NCBI GenBank assembly: GCA_002702745.1
Contig: PABM01000031.1
Coordinates: 4,344-68,343, forward strand
From: Flavobacteriaceae bacterium
Lineage (GTDB): Bacteria > Bacteroidota > Bacteroidia > Flavobacteriales > Flavobacteriaceae
Direction of reading: 5' to 3'
Length of the DNA stretch: 64,000 bases
Numbering within the stretch: position 1 is the stretch's first letter; every line of letters begins with the position of its first letter. The notes under the pieces are model-generated. The model ran no database searches, had not been told where the DNA came from, and saw only the letters and a program-made list of their open reading frames with translations. A program made the translations under genes and the position numbers. Positions 18,224 to 26,969 of the stretch are shown piece by piece.

Positions 18224-19129
18224 CTACACTTGTATGTTTTTTCCTTCCTCCGATAAAACAACATTATCAAAAATTAATTTCACTTCTTTTAAAAAATTTG
18301 AATAATCATCATACCTAGATGAAAAATGACCAATTAATAATTGTTTAACAGTGCCTTTATTTGCAAGATTTGCAGCATCAGTAGTTGTTGAATGCAAAGT
18401 TGAAAGGGCTTTATCTCTATCCTTTTCAAGAAATGTAGTTTCACAATACAATAAATCTACACATTTAATATAATCAACTAACTTGTCAAAATAAACTGTA
18501 TCACTACAGTAGGCAAATGACTTTGATTTAGGCCCCTCAGCCGTAACCTTTAAATAATCTATTTCTTCACCATCTTCATTAAAAACATTTTCAGATTTAG
18601 TCAATTTATTATAATAAACTTTGTCGATTTTAAATTCGATAGCCTTTTTAAGTAATAATTTTCTTCTTTTTTTCTTTTCTTTAATACGAAAACCATTTGT
18701 ATATACAGAGTGCTTTAATGGAAAAGCTTTAATTATAAAATTAAAATCTTCAAAAATGATTTCTTCACTTTTATTATTTAAAGATTTAAGATCTAAATTA
18801 TAGTTTAAACTCATCCGTGAATACTTGATATGTGATTGAATAATTTTTAAAACAGAAGTTGGACAAAATACCGTTAATTTTTTATCTCTTTTTAAAAGTG
18901 AAAGAGTCGAAATTAATCCAATTAATCCAAAATAATGATCTCCATGTGCATGACTTATTAGTATAATATCAATTTTTGAAAGTTTAATCTTATACTTTCT
19001 TAACTGATGCTGTACACCTTCACAACAATCAATTAAAATATTAGAATTTGAAATATTTAACAGTAAAGAAGTTGAATACTTTCCTAGCTTAGGAATTGCA
19101 CCTTGAGATCCTAAAACTGTTAAATTCAA
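18224..19129 (-). CDS. rnz: Ribonuclease Z
   Basis: A metallo-beta-lactamase fold endonuclease that matures tRNA 3' ends. The zinc motif is H60-x-H62-x-D64-H65 (SHAHGDHYFG). The N-terminus MNLTVLGSQGAIPKLGKYST and later SFAYCSDTVYFDKL, CETTFLEKD and IGHFSSRYDDYSNFLKE are RNase Z features. Its length of 301 aa is typical. Its start overlaps the pyrB stop by 4 bp, so it belongs to the pyrR-pyrB transcript. Confidence 0.94.
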   Translation of the reverse strand: MNLTVLGSQGAIPKLGKYSTSLLLNISNSNILIDCCEGVQHQLRKYKIKLSKIDIILISHAHGDHYFGLIGLISTLSLLKRDKKLTVFCPTSVLKIIQSHIKYSRMSLNYNLDLKSLNNKSEEIIFEDFNFIIKAFPLKHSVYTNGFRIKEKKKRRKLLLKKAIEFKIDKVYYNKLTKSENVFNEDGEEIDYLKVTAEGPKSKSFAYCSDTVYFDKLVDYIKCVDLLYCETTFLEKDRDKALSTLHSTTTDAANLANKGTVKQLLIGHFSSRYDDYSNFLKEVKLIFDNVVLSEEGKNIQV

Positions 19130-20058
19130 CGGTCAAAATTTTTCTTAGCAAGCAAATAGATTACGGCCATTCTGATAGCAACTCCATTTTCAACCTGTTC
19201 CAATATTATAGAATTATTGGAATCCGCAACTTCACTAGTAATCTCAACCCCTCTGTTTATAGGACCAGGATGCATAATCACTATTTTTTTATTTATTTTT
19301 TCCAATCTCTCCATAGTTAAACCAAAATGCTTTTTATATTCTCTTACGGATGGGAAAAAGCTATCTGACATTCGTTCGTTTTGAAGCCTAAGCATATTAG
19401 CGACATCGCACCATTCCAAGGCTTTATCTAAATTAGTCTCAACCTTTACCCCAAAATCTTTAAGATACTTAGGGATAAGTGTATTAGGTCCACATACTTT
19501 GATATTTGCGCCTTGTAATTGAAGTGCAAATATATTTGATAAAGCAACTCTGCTATGAATAATATCTCCAACGATAAGAATATTTTTGTTTCTTAAATCA
19601 CCAATTTCTTGCCTCATTGAATATGAATCAAGCAGAGCTTGGGTTGGATGCTCATGAGCTCCATCTCCAGCATTAATAATTGTAGCATTAACTTTTTCTG
19701 ATAATAATTGTGGGGCACCAGGGTTAGAATGTCTTATAACAACCATATCAACCTTCATTGATAAGATATTATTCACAGTATCAATTAAAGATTCGCCTTT
19801 TTTAAGAGATGATTGTGAAGATGAAAAATTTAAAACATCCGCTGACAATCTTTTTTCAGCTAATTCAAATGATAATTTTGTTCTAGTAGAGTTTTCAAAA
19901 AAAAGATTTGCTATCGTTATATCTCTAAGGGATGGAACTTTCTTTATAGGTCTATTTATAACCTGCTTGAAATTATCTGTAGTTTCAAAAATTAATTCTA
20001 AATCATTTTGATTTAAGAATTTTATACCCAATAAATGATCTACACTAAGATTTTCCAT
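19126..20058 (-). CDS. pyrB: Aspartate carbamoyltransferase catalytic subunit
   Basis: It catalyses the committed step of pyrimidine synthesis, carbamoyl phosphate plus aspartate to carbamoyl-aspartate. At 310 aa, it has the carbamoyl-phosphate loop S57-T58-R59-T60 (FFENSTRTKLSFE), HPTQALLDSYSM, and MHPGPINRGVE near the C-terminus. No pyrI regulatory gene is adjacent, so it may be an unregulated trimer. It overlaps pyrR upstream by 14 bp and rnz downstream by 4 bp, suggesting coupled translation. Confidence 0.97.
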   Translation of the reverse strand: MENLSVDHLLGIKFLNQNDLELIFETTDNFKQVINRPIKKVPSLRDITIANLFFENSTRTKLSFELAEKRLSADVLNFSSSQSSLKKGESLIDTVNNILSMKVDMVVIRHSNPGAPQLLSEKVNATIINAGDGAHEHPTQALLDSYSMRQEIGDLRNKNILIVGDIIHSRVALSNIFALQLQGANIKVCGPNTLIPKYLKDFGVKVETNLDKALEWCDVANMLRLQNERMSDSFFPSVREYKKHFGLTMERLEKINKKIVIMHPGPINRGVEITSEVADSNNSIILEQVENGVAIRMAVIYLLAKKNFDR

Positions 20059-20599
20059 TCATCAAATTTTCAATATATACGTGATTACCATATTTATTGT
20101 CATTCCATTTTACGTTAACTTTTTGATTTTCATAAATGTCAACCTGTATACCCTTGTAATCAGGTTGAATTGGCAATTCTCTACTAAATCTTCTATCGAT
20201 TAGGATTAATAATTCTATTGTTTTTGGTCTACCAAAACTCTCAATAGCTGTTAATGCAGCTCTTATTGTTCTTCCAGTATACAAGACATCATCAATAAAG
20301 ACAACTTTTTTATTTTCAACTAGTAATTTAAAATCATTTTTATTTGGAATTAGAATATCTTTATTTCTTCTAAAATCATCCCTAAAAAAAGTAATATCAA
20401 GAAACCCATGATCGACTCTATTAATATTATAATTTGATGATAAAGTTTTTAAAAGACTCTTACAAAGTGATTTTCCACGTGGTTGTAACCCTACTAGTAC
20501 TGAATCTTTAAAATCATTATGATTTTCAGAAAGTTGACAAGCTAACCTATCAATAGATAAATTTAATTGGTCATTATTAAGGATTATTTTTTTACTCAT
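20045..20599 (-). CDS. pyrR: Bifunctional pyr operon regulator / uracil phosphoribosyltransferase PyrR
   Basis: A 184-aa phosphoribosyltransferase of the PyrR type. The PRPP loop is VVFIDDVLYTGRTIRAAL, with VGLQPRGKSL near residue 37 and IDRRFSRELPIQPDYKG toward the C-terminus. In Firmicutes PyrR binds an mRNA anti-antiterminator loop. Here only about 60 bp separate the start from rpsA, and most of that is the rpsA terminator, so no classic attenuator fits. It precedes pyrB with a 14-bp overlap. Confidence 0.93.
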   Translation of the reverse strand: MSKKIILNNDQLNLSIDRLACQLSENHNDFKDSVLVGLQPRGKSLCKSLLKTLSSNYNINRVDHGFLDITFFRDDFRRNKDILIPNKNDFKLLVENKKVVFIDDVLYTGRTIRAALTAIESFGRPKTIELLILIDRRFSRELPIQPDYKGIQVDIYENQKVNVKWNDNKYGNHVYIENLMNGKS

Positions 20600-20623
20600 T
20601 GAAAGAAAATATCATTTCAAATT

Positions 20624-20657
20624 AAAAAAAAAGCCTTTCAATTGAAAGGCTTTTTTT
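20624..20657 (-). terminator. Intrinsic terminator of rpsA
   Basis: A near-perfect palindrome centred at 20640/20641 (AGCCTTTCAATTGAAAGGCT) is flanked by A and T runs. On the minus strand the stem is followed by at least seven T. It begins 2-5 bp after the rpsA stop and lies just before pyrR. Confidence 0.85.
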
Positions 20658-20658
20658 A

Positions 20659-22521
20659 TTATTTTCCATCCATTTTATCTTTTAGCTCTTGCAATTGTTC
20701 ATTTGCGTCACCTAATGTATTCTTGGACGAGAGTTTATCATCTTTCATTTTTTTAGTCATAACTTTTTTATTAATCTCTTCAATATCTTTAAAAGTCTGA
20801 GTGTGAGATAACACAACCCTCTTAGTGTCTTTATTGAACTCAATTACCTTAAGGTCAATTAATTCACCTTTTTTAAGCTTACTGCCATCTTCTTTGAACA
20901 TATGTCTAGACGGAATAAATGCAATAACATCATCATTAAACTTAACAGTCGCACCTTTAGGAACAATTTCGAAAATTTCGGAATTATGTATTGAATCCAT
21001 AGAAAATTCTGTTTCATATTTGTTCCATGGGTTTTCTGTCAATTGTTTATGTCCTAGACTAAGTTTTCTATTTTCAACATCAAGTTCTAAAACTAAAATA
21101 TCAATTTTTTCTCCAGTTTTACAAAATTCTCGTGGATGGTGTATTTTCTTTGTCCATGATAAGTCAGAGATATAAATTAGACCATCGACACCCTCTTCTA
21201 GTTCAACAAATACACCAAAGTTTGTAAAGTTTCTTACAATACCAGAATGTTTTGATTGTACCGGATATTTCTTAGTTATATCTGTCCATGGATCGGGTGT
21301 TAACTGTTTAACACCTAAAGACATTTTTCTTTCTTCTCTGTCAAATGATAAAATTCTTGCCTTCACTTCATCACCAACATTAAAGAAATCTTGAGCAGAT
21401 CTTAAATGAGTTGACCAGGACATTTCTGAAACATGAATTAAACCTTCAACACCTTCTGATATCTCAACAAATGCTCCATAATCAGCAATTACGACAACCT
21501 TACCTTTAACCTCGTCTCCTACTTTTATTTCTTCTGAAAGTGCTTCCCATGGATGTTTACTAAGTTGTTTTAAACCTAATTGAATTCTAGATTTATCCTC
21601 GTCAAAATCTAAAATAACTACTTTAAGAATTTGATCTAATTCCACTAACTCATTTGGATGACTAATTCTTGACCAAGATAAATCTGTAATATGGATTAGT
21701 CCATCAACACCACCAAGGTCCATAAAAACTCCGTAGGATGTAATATTTTTTACAACACCCTCAAGAATCTGTCCTTTTTCTAATTGCTTGATGATTTCTT
21801 TTTTCTGTGATTCAATATCAGCTTCAATTAAAGCCTTGTGAGAAACCACAACGTTTTTAAACTCATGATTTATCTTAACAACCTTAAACTCCATGGTTTT
21901 ATTTACATATTGATCATAATCCCTAATTGGTTTAACATCAATTTGTGAGCCAGGCAAAAAAGCTTCAATACCGAAAACGTCAACTATCATCCCACCTTTA
22001 GTTCTACATTTTACAAATCCGTTTACAATTTCACCTGAATCATGGGCTTCATTTACTCTGTCCCAAGCTTTAATAACTCTTGCCTTTCTATGTGACAAGA
22101 TTAGTTGTCCAGTAGCATCTTCTCTTATATCAATTAAAACCTCTACTTTGTCTCCAATTTTTAAATCAGGATTATATCTAAATTCGTTTAAGGAAATTAC
22201 ACCTTCAGATTTTGAATTTATGTCTATTATAGCTTCTCTGTCAGTCATGTGAATAACAGTTCCTTCTACAACGTCGTTTGTTAATGTTTCAACAAAATTT
22301 TCCTCAACTAATTTTTCGAATTCTTTAATTTGCTTGTCATCAACTTGATCAATACCTTCTTCATAGTTATGCCAGTCAAAATCTGACAAATTATTATAAT
22401 TTTTATCAATTTCTTCGGAATCTTTTTTTGGTTTAGTAGCATTTTTTGAAGATTCTTTTACAGCTACATTTTCTTCTACTATTTCTTCAGTAGTTTCTTT
22501 TTTTTCAGCTTTTTTTGGCAT
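20659..22521 (-). CDS. rpsA: 30S ribosomal protein S1
   Basis: The 620-aa RNA-binding ribosomal protein recruits mRNA to the 30S subunit. A lysine/glutamate-rich N-terminal extension of about 75 residues is followed by six S1 domains. Domains 3-6 are regular (repeats such as GVVKNITSYGVFMDLGGVDGLIHITDLSW, then GKVVVIADYGAFVEISEGVEGLIHVSEMSW). The extension is typical of Bacteroidota S1. It lies downstream of cmk, the classical cmk-rpsA pairing, separated by a 152-bp leader that contains an inverted repeat, and is followed by its own terminator. Confidence 0.96.
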   Translation of the reverse strand: MPKKAEKKETTEEIVEENVAVKESSKNATKPKKDSEEIDKNYNNLSDFDWHNYEEGIDQVDDKQIKEFEKLVEENFVETLTNDVVEGTVIHMTDREAIIDINSKSEGVISLNEFRYNPDLKIGDKVEVLIDIREDATGQLILSHRKARVIKAWDRVNEAHDSGEIVNGFVKCRTKGGMIVDVFGIEAFLPGSQIDVKPIRDYDQYVNKTMEFKVVKINHEFKNVVVSHKALIEADIESQKKEIIKQLEKGQILEGVVKNITSYGVFMDLGGVDGLIHITDLSWSRISHPNELVELDQILKVVILDFDEDKSRIQLGLKQLSKHPWEALSEEIKVGDEVKGKVVVIADYGAFVEISEGVEGLIHVSEMSWSTHLRSAQDFFNVGDEVKARILSFDREERKMSLGVKQLTPDPWTDITKKYPVQSKHSGIVRNFTNFGVFVELEEGVDGLIYISDLSWTKKIHHPREFCKTGEKIDILVLELDVENRKLSLGHKQLTENPWNKYETEFSMDSIHNSEIFEIVPKGATVKFNDDVIAFIPSRHMFKEDGSKLKKGELIDLKVIEFNKDTKRVVLSHTQTFKDIEEINKKVMTKKMKDDKLSSKNTLGDANEQLQELKDKMDGK

Positions 22522-22536
22522 GACGAAAAATTTGTA

Positions 22537-22575
22537 TTCTAAAATTCTAACTGATTTTACACATAAATTTTAGAA
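22537..22575 (-). promoter_or_regulatory. Inverted repeat in the rpsA leader (possible autoregulatory hairpin)
   Basis: TTCTAAAATT (22537-22546) is a perfect 10-base inverted copy of AATTTTAGAA (22566-22575), with a 19-base loop. The hairpin ends 15 bases before the rpsA ATG. There is no T run after it, so it is not a terminator. The rest of the 152-bp spacer shows no clear promoter consensus. Confidence 0.4.
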
Positions 22576-22673
22576 GAAATTAAAATATAATAAATCCTAA
22601 TGCATCAGTTATTATGTGACAAAAGGCATGCGAAAATATAAAATTTAATTAAAAAAAAGAATGAACAGAAGAT

Positions 22674-23363
22674 TTAATTAGAAAATTTTTCTTCTATTAA
22701 TTGTGATATTTTATCGATTTGTTCACTAATTGACATATGACTATTGTCAATTACTATGGCATCTTTTTCAATTATCAGTGGTGAATCAGATCTAGTCGAA
22801 TCTAACATGTCTCTGTTCATTATGTTGTGAAGTATATCATCATAGCTAACTGTCAAACCTTTTTTTACCATCTCTTCAAATCTTCGTTTAGCCCTAACTG
22901 AGTCTGATGCGGTTAGAAATAATTTTAAATCTGCATCTGGAAAAACCACAGAACCAATATCTCTGCCATCCATTACAACCCCTTTATCCCTATCAATAGT
23001 TCTTTGTAATTTTACCATCTCTGTTCTGATTTCTGGAATTGCAGCAATTTCACTTACTAATTTAGAAACCTGCATACTACATATCTCATTTTCAATATTT
23101 CTGCTATTTAAATATATTTCAGAGATAAGACAATTGTTGTTAAATTTAAAATTTATCGAAATCTCTCTCATCTTTTTGATAAATATTTTAATGTTATTCT
23201 TGGCAAGTGTTAACAAATTATTCTCAATTGCAAATAAGGTGACAGCTCTATACATAGATCCTGAATTGATATATATATATCCGTATTTAGTAGCTAATTC
23301 TTTAGCAATTGAACTTTTTCCAGTTGATGCATGACCATCAATAGCTATTGTTAGGTTTTTCAT
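22674..23363 (-). CDS. cmk: Cytidylate kinase
   Basis: It phosphorylates CMP and dCMP to the diphosphates. The P-loop is IDGHASTGKSS at the N-terminus, and family landmarks are YINSGSMYRAVTL, VVMDGRDIGSVVFPDADLKLFLTAS and AKRRFEEM. The length of 229 aa is normal. Its ATG overlaps the porQ stop by one base. Upstream of rpsA, as in many bacteria. Confidence 0.96.
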   Translation of the reverse strand: MKNLTIAIDGHASTGKSSIAKELATKYGYIYINSGSMYRAVTLFAIENNLLTLAKNNIKIFIKKMREISINFKFNNNCLISEIYLNSRNIENEICSMQVSKLVSEIAAIPEIRTEMVKLQRTIDRDKGVVMDGRDIGSVVFPDADLKLFLTASDSVRAKRRFEEMVKKGLTVSYDDILHNIMNRDMLDSTRSDSPLIIEKDAIVIDNSHMSISEQIDKISQLIEEKFSN

Positions 23364-24391
23364 TAATCTAAATCAATTTGCATTCCGATGAAATTTACAT
23401 TAGAAGCACTTGAGTATTTGGAATGACAATAATTAAAACGAAGTTTATTAAATTTCATTCCAAATCCAAAGGATATTCCTGAAAAATTTCTTTGCTCCAA
23501 TATTCTCAATTCTTCAGATCTTCTAAAACTAAAACCTAACTGCATCTTAAAAAAAGAATCTGGAAATAACTCAACAGCAACAATTGTATGTCTTAAAATT
23601 TCATTAAAAAAAGAAACTTTTTCTTCAGAAACATTTCCATCTAAATCTGTTATAATTCTTGATGGATTAGATAATCCAATAGGCCATTTTTGAATATTTT
23701 CTAAAGTAATATGCCATGTGATGGGAGCATTTTCAAGTTTCTGTGAAACTCCTAAATTGATTTCAAATGGTAATGATTCATGAATTTCATTATATGGCTT
23801 TAATTGAAACCCTACATTCCTAAAAACCAAGGAAGCTTTAATATCATTAATATCATCTAAATAGAAAAATCCTATATCTGCTGCTAATCCGTAGGAGTTA
23901 TACTGCTCAAAAGTTGATGTAATAAATTTTAAATTCGCTCCAAAAGTTATAGGCATATTTTTCAATTTAGTCGCATACCCAACTGATAAAGCAGATTCAT
24001 TACCAGAAAAATTAGATGTGTAGTTACCAAATTCATCATAACCAATAAAATCTCCATAGTTTATGTAGGAAAAACCAAAGTGTAAGGTGTTTCCTCGATT
24101 ATCAAGTCTATAGGCGTATGCTAAAGAGCCAAATGAAATATCAGAGAAATAGCTGAAATAATTTATTGATAGCATATTATCCATTTCCTGAGTTATAGAT
24201 GATGGATTGAAAAGACCTGAAGTTACATCATCATCTAGTGTAGTTATGTTTTTACCCCCAAAAGCTAATTGTCTAGGCGAACTTGGAATATTTAAAAACT
24301 GATATGTCGATTCACCAGCAATTTGAGCAAAAGAAAGAGTAAAATTAAGTAATGAAAAAAATAAAAGTAAAACTAGAATTTTAAATTTCAT
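23363..24391 (-). CDS. porQ: Type IX secretion system protein PorQ
   Basis: PorQ is an outer-membrane beta-barrel of the PorV/FadL-like group that, with PorZ, delivers A-LPS for anchoring type IX-secreted proteins. The 342-aa sequence has a signal peptide (residues 1-22), then STYQFLNIPSSPRQLAFGGKNIT, a conserved PorQ start, and repeated amphipathic strands such as LSVGYATKLKNMPITFGANLKFI. The porQ-cmk pairing next to lon is common in Flavobacteriaceae. It implies that this organism has a type IX secretion system, although no other component is in the window. Confidence 0.88.
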   Translation of the reverse strand: MKFKILVLLLFFSLLNFTLSFAQIAGESTYQFLNIPSSPRQLAFGGKNITTLDDDVTSGLFNPSSITQEMDNMLSINYFSYFSDISFGSLAYAYRLDNRGNTLHFGFSYINYGDFIGYDEFGNYTSNFSGNESALSVGYATKLKNMPITFGANLKFITSTFEQYNSYGLAADIGFFYLDDINDIKASLVFRNVGFQLKPYNEIHESLPFEINLGVSQKLENAPITWHITLENIQKWPIGLSNPSRIITDLDGNVSEEKVSFFNEILRHTIVAVELFPDSFFKMQLGFSFRRSEELRILEQRNFSGISFGFGMKFNKLRFNYCHSKYSSASNVNFIGMQIDLD

Positions 24392-24420
24392 ATTCTTAAA
24401 ACTAATTAAAAGCTGTTATA

Positions 24421-26871
24421 TTATAATTTCTTTGGATTTTTAACAGGTTTATTAGTCAAAGCAATATCAATAACTTCACTCATCTCAGAAACATAGTGAA
24501 ATGTTAATCCCTTTAGGTATTGATTATTTATTTCTTTAACATCAGCTTTATTTTGTGTAGAAAGAATTACCTCTTTTATTTTTGCTCTTTTGGCAGCTAA
24601 TATTTTTTCCTTTATACCTCCAACTGGAAGAACCTTTCCTCTTAATGTTATTTCTCCTGTCATTGCAATCCTTGATTTGATTCTTTTCTGTGTAAATAAA
24701 GAAATTAGTGATGTTAACATTGCAATACCAGCACTAGGCCCATCCTTAGGAGTTGCACCTTCTGGAACATGAATATGGATATTATATTTATCAAAAACAT
24801 CCGGATTTATATTGAATTGGTCTCCGTTTGATTTTATATACTCTAGTGCAATTGTTGCAGACTCTGACATAACCTTTCCTAAGTTACCAGTTATAGAAAG
24901 TTTACCTTTACCTTTTGACAAAATAGATTCAATAAATAAAATATCTCCCCCAACTCTAGTCCAGGCAAGCCCAGTTACTACTCCAGCAACTTCGTTTGAT
25001 TCAAATTTATTTCTAATTAATTTAGCAGGACCTAAAATCTCTACAATATTATCATCAGAAATATTTGGGTTATATTCTATTTCAGTTGCTATATTTTTAG
25101 CACAATATCTTACAATTTTTGCGATATTTTTTTCTAATCCCCTAACTCCTGATTCCCTTGTATAACCTTCAATAATTTTTTCAATTACACGAACACTTAA
25201 CTTTAAATCTTTTGATGATAAACCATGTTCTTTAATTTGTTTTGGTAGAAGAAATTTTTTACCAATCTGAACTTTATCTTCAGTAGTATATCCACTCACA
25301 TTAATAATTTCCATCCTATCTAATAAGGCAGGTTGAATATTTGAAATATTATTTGACGTAGCAACAAACATTACTTTAGATAAGTCAAACCCCTTTTCCA
25401 AATAATTATCATAAAATTCATTATTCTGCTCAGGGTCAAGAACCTCAAGCATTGCAGATGATGGATCACCAACATTTGATGATGTTAATTTATCAATTTC
25501 ATCTAAAACAAATACTGGGTTTGAAGTTTTTGCTTTTTTTATATTTTTAATTATTCTTCCAGGCATTGCACCTATGTATGTCTTTCTGTGACCCCTTATT
25601 TCAGCTTCATCACGTAATCCACCAAGTGAAATTCTAACATATTTTCTTCCTATTGCCTCTGCGATTGATTTACCTAATGAAGTTTTACCTACACCAGGAG
25701 GTCCTTGTAGACACAAAATAGGAGATTTCATATCATTTCTAAGCTTCAAAACAGCTAAATATTCGATAATTCTTCTCTTTACATCATCTAGACCAAAATG
25801 ATCCCTATCTAGTATTCTTTTTGCTTTGACAAGATCAAATTTATCTTTTGAAAATTCGTTCCATGGCAATTCTAATATTAGATCCAAATAATTCCTTTGA
25901 ACAGAGTATTCAGACACTTGAGGATTCATTCTTTGTAACTTTGCTATTTCTTTCTCAAAATGTTCCTTAACGTCTTTATTCCATTTTTTATTGGAAGCCC
26001 TCGTTCTCATGTCTTCCAATTCTGAATCATGACTTACACCTCCAAGTTCTTCTTGGATTGTTTTCATTTGCTGGTGTAAGAAAAACTCTCTTTGTTGTTG
26101 ATTTAAATCACTTTGAACTTTAGATTGTATATCATTTTTTATTTCGAGTTTTTTAAACTCAACGTTCATATGTTTTAAAGTATCTAATGCTCTTTGCTGT
26201 AAATCATTAATCTCGAGAAGTGTTTGCTTTTCGCTAACAGGAAGGTTTAAATTTGAAGCAACAAAATTTATAAGGAATGAGTTGCTTTCAATATTCTTAA
26301 TCGCAAATGAAGCTTCCGAGGGAATATTAGGGTTTCTTTTAATTATCTCTAAAGACAGATCTTTAATCGAGTCTATAATTGCATTAAATTCAGAATCTTT
26401 TTTTCCTGGATTCTCCTCATGATTATCTTTTATATTTGATGTAATATATGGTTTTTCTGAAATTACTCTTTCAATTTCAAACCGTTTTTTTCCTTGAATT
26501 ATCACTGTGGTATTACCATCTGGCATTTGTAAAACTTTAAGAATTTTGGCTACGGTTCCAATATTGTAAATATCTTTTAACTTGGGATCTTCAATACTCT
26601 CATCTTTTTGAGCAACTACTCCAATCAATTTATTGAAATTATTGGCGTCTTTAATAAGCTTTATTGATTTGTCTCTTGAGGCTGTGATAGGTATTACAAC
26701 GCCAGGGAATAGGACTGTATTTCTCAAGGAAAGTATTGGTAAGGTTTGTGGAAGCTCCTCCTTACTTATTTCCAATTCATCCTCTGGAGTCATCAAAGGT
26801 ATTAATTCAGAATTTTCATCAATATCCCGAGCTGACAAATTGTCAATGTTAAAAATATTTTTTCTAGACAT
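24421..26871 (-). CDS. lon: ATP-dependent Lon protease
   Basis: The 816-aa cytosolic AAA+ serine protease degrades misfolded and regulatory proteins. An N-terminal substrate-binding LON domain (PILSLRNTVLFPGVVIPI) is followed by a coiled segment, Walker A GPPGVGKTSLG, and the proteolytic domain. There the Ser-Lys dyad is visible: S in PKDGPSAGIAML and K in GGIKEKILAAKRA. It is the first gene of a leftward group with porQ, cmk and rpsA. I saw no heat-shock operator. The 98 bp upstream hold no consensus promoter I can support. Confidence 0.97.
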   Translation of the reverse strand: MSRKNIFNIDNLSARDIDENSELIPLMTPEDELEISKEELPQTLPILSLRNTVLFPGVVIPITASRDKSIKLIKDANNFNKLIGVVAQKDESIEDPKLKDIYNIGTVAKILKVLQMPDGNTTVIIQGKKRFEIERVISEKPYITSNIKDNHEENPGKKDSEFNAIIDSIKDLSLEIIKRNPNIPSEASFAIKNIESNSFLINFVASNLNLPVSEKQTLLEINDLQQRALDTLKHMNVEFKKLEIKNDIQSKVQSDLNQQQREFFLHQQMKTIQEELGGVSHDSELEDMRTRASNKKWNKDVKEHFEKEIAKLQRMNPQVSEYSVQRNYLDLILELPWNEFSKDKFDLVKAKRILDRDHFGLDDVKRRIIEYLAVLKLRNDMKSPILCLQGPPGVGKTSLGKSIAEAIGRKYVRISLGGLRDEAEIRGHRKTYIGAMPGRIIKNIKKAKTSNPVFVLDEIDKLTSSNVGDPSSAMLEVLDPEQNNEFYDNYLEKGFDLSKVMFVATSNNISNIQPALLDRMEIINVSGYTTEDKVQIGKKFLLPKQIKEHGLSSKDLKLSVRVIEKIIEGYTRESGVRGLEKNIAKIVRYCAKNIATEIEYNPNISDDNIVEILGPAKLIRNKFESNEVAGVVTGLAWTRVGGDILFIESILSKGKGKLSITGNLGKVMSESATIALEYIKSNGDQFNINPDVFDKYNIHIHVPEGATPKDGPSAGIAMLTSLISLFTQKRIKSRIAMTGEITLRGKVLPVGGIKEKILAAKRAKIKEVILSTQNKADVKEINNQYLKGLTFHYVSEMSEVIDIALTNKPVKNPKKL

Positions 26872-26969
26872 ATAAAAATTTTATTGTTATGTAAATGATT
26901 TTATATCAGTAAATCATACAAAACACACTTATAACTATTAGTATATTTCAACTACTATGCCATTAAAAT

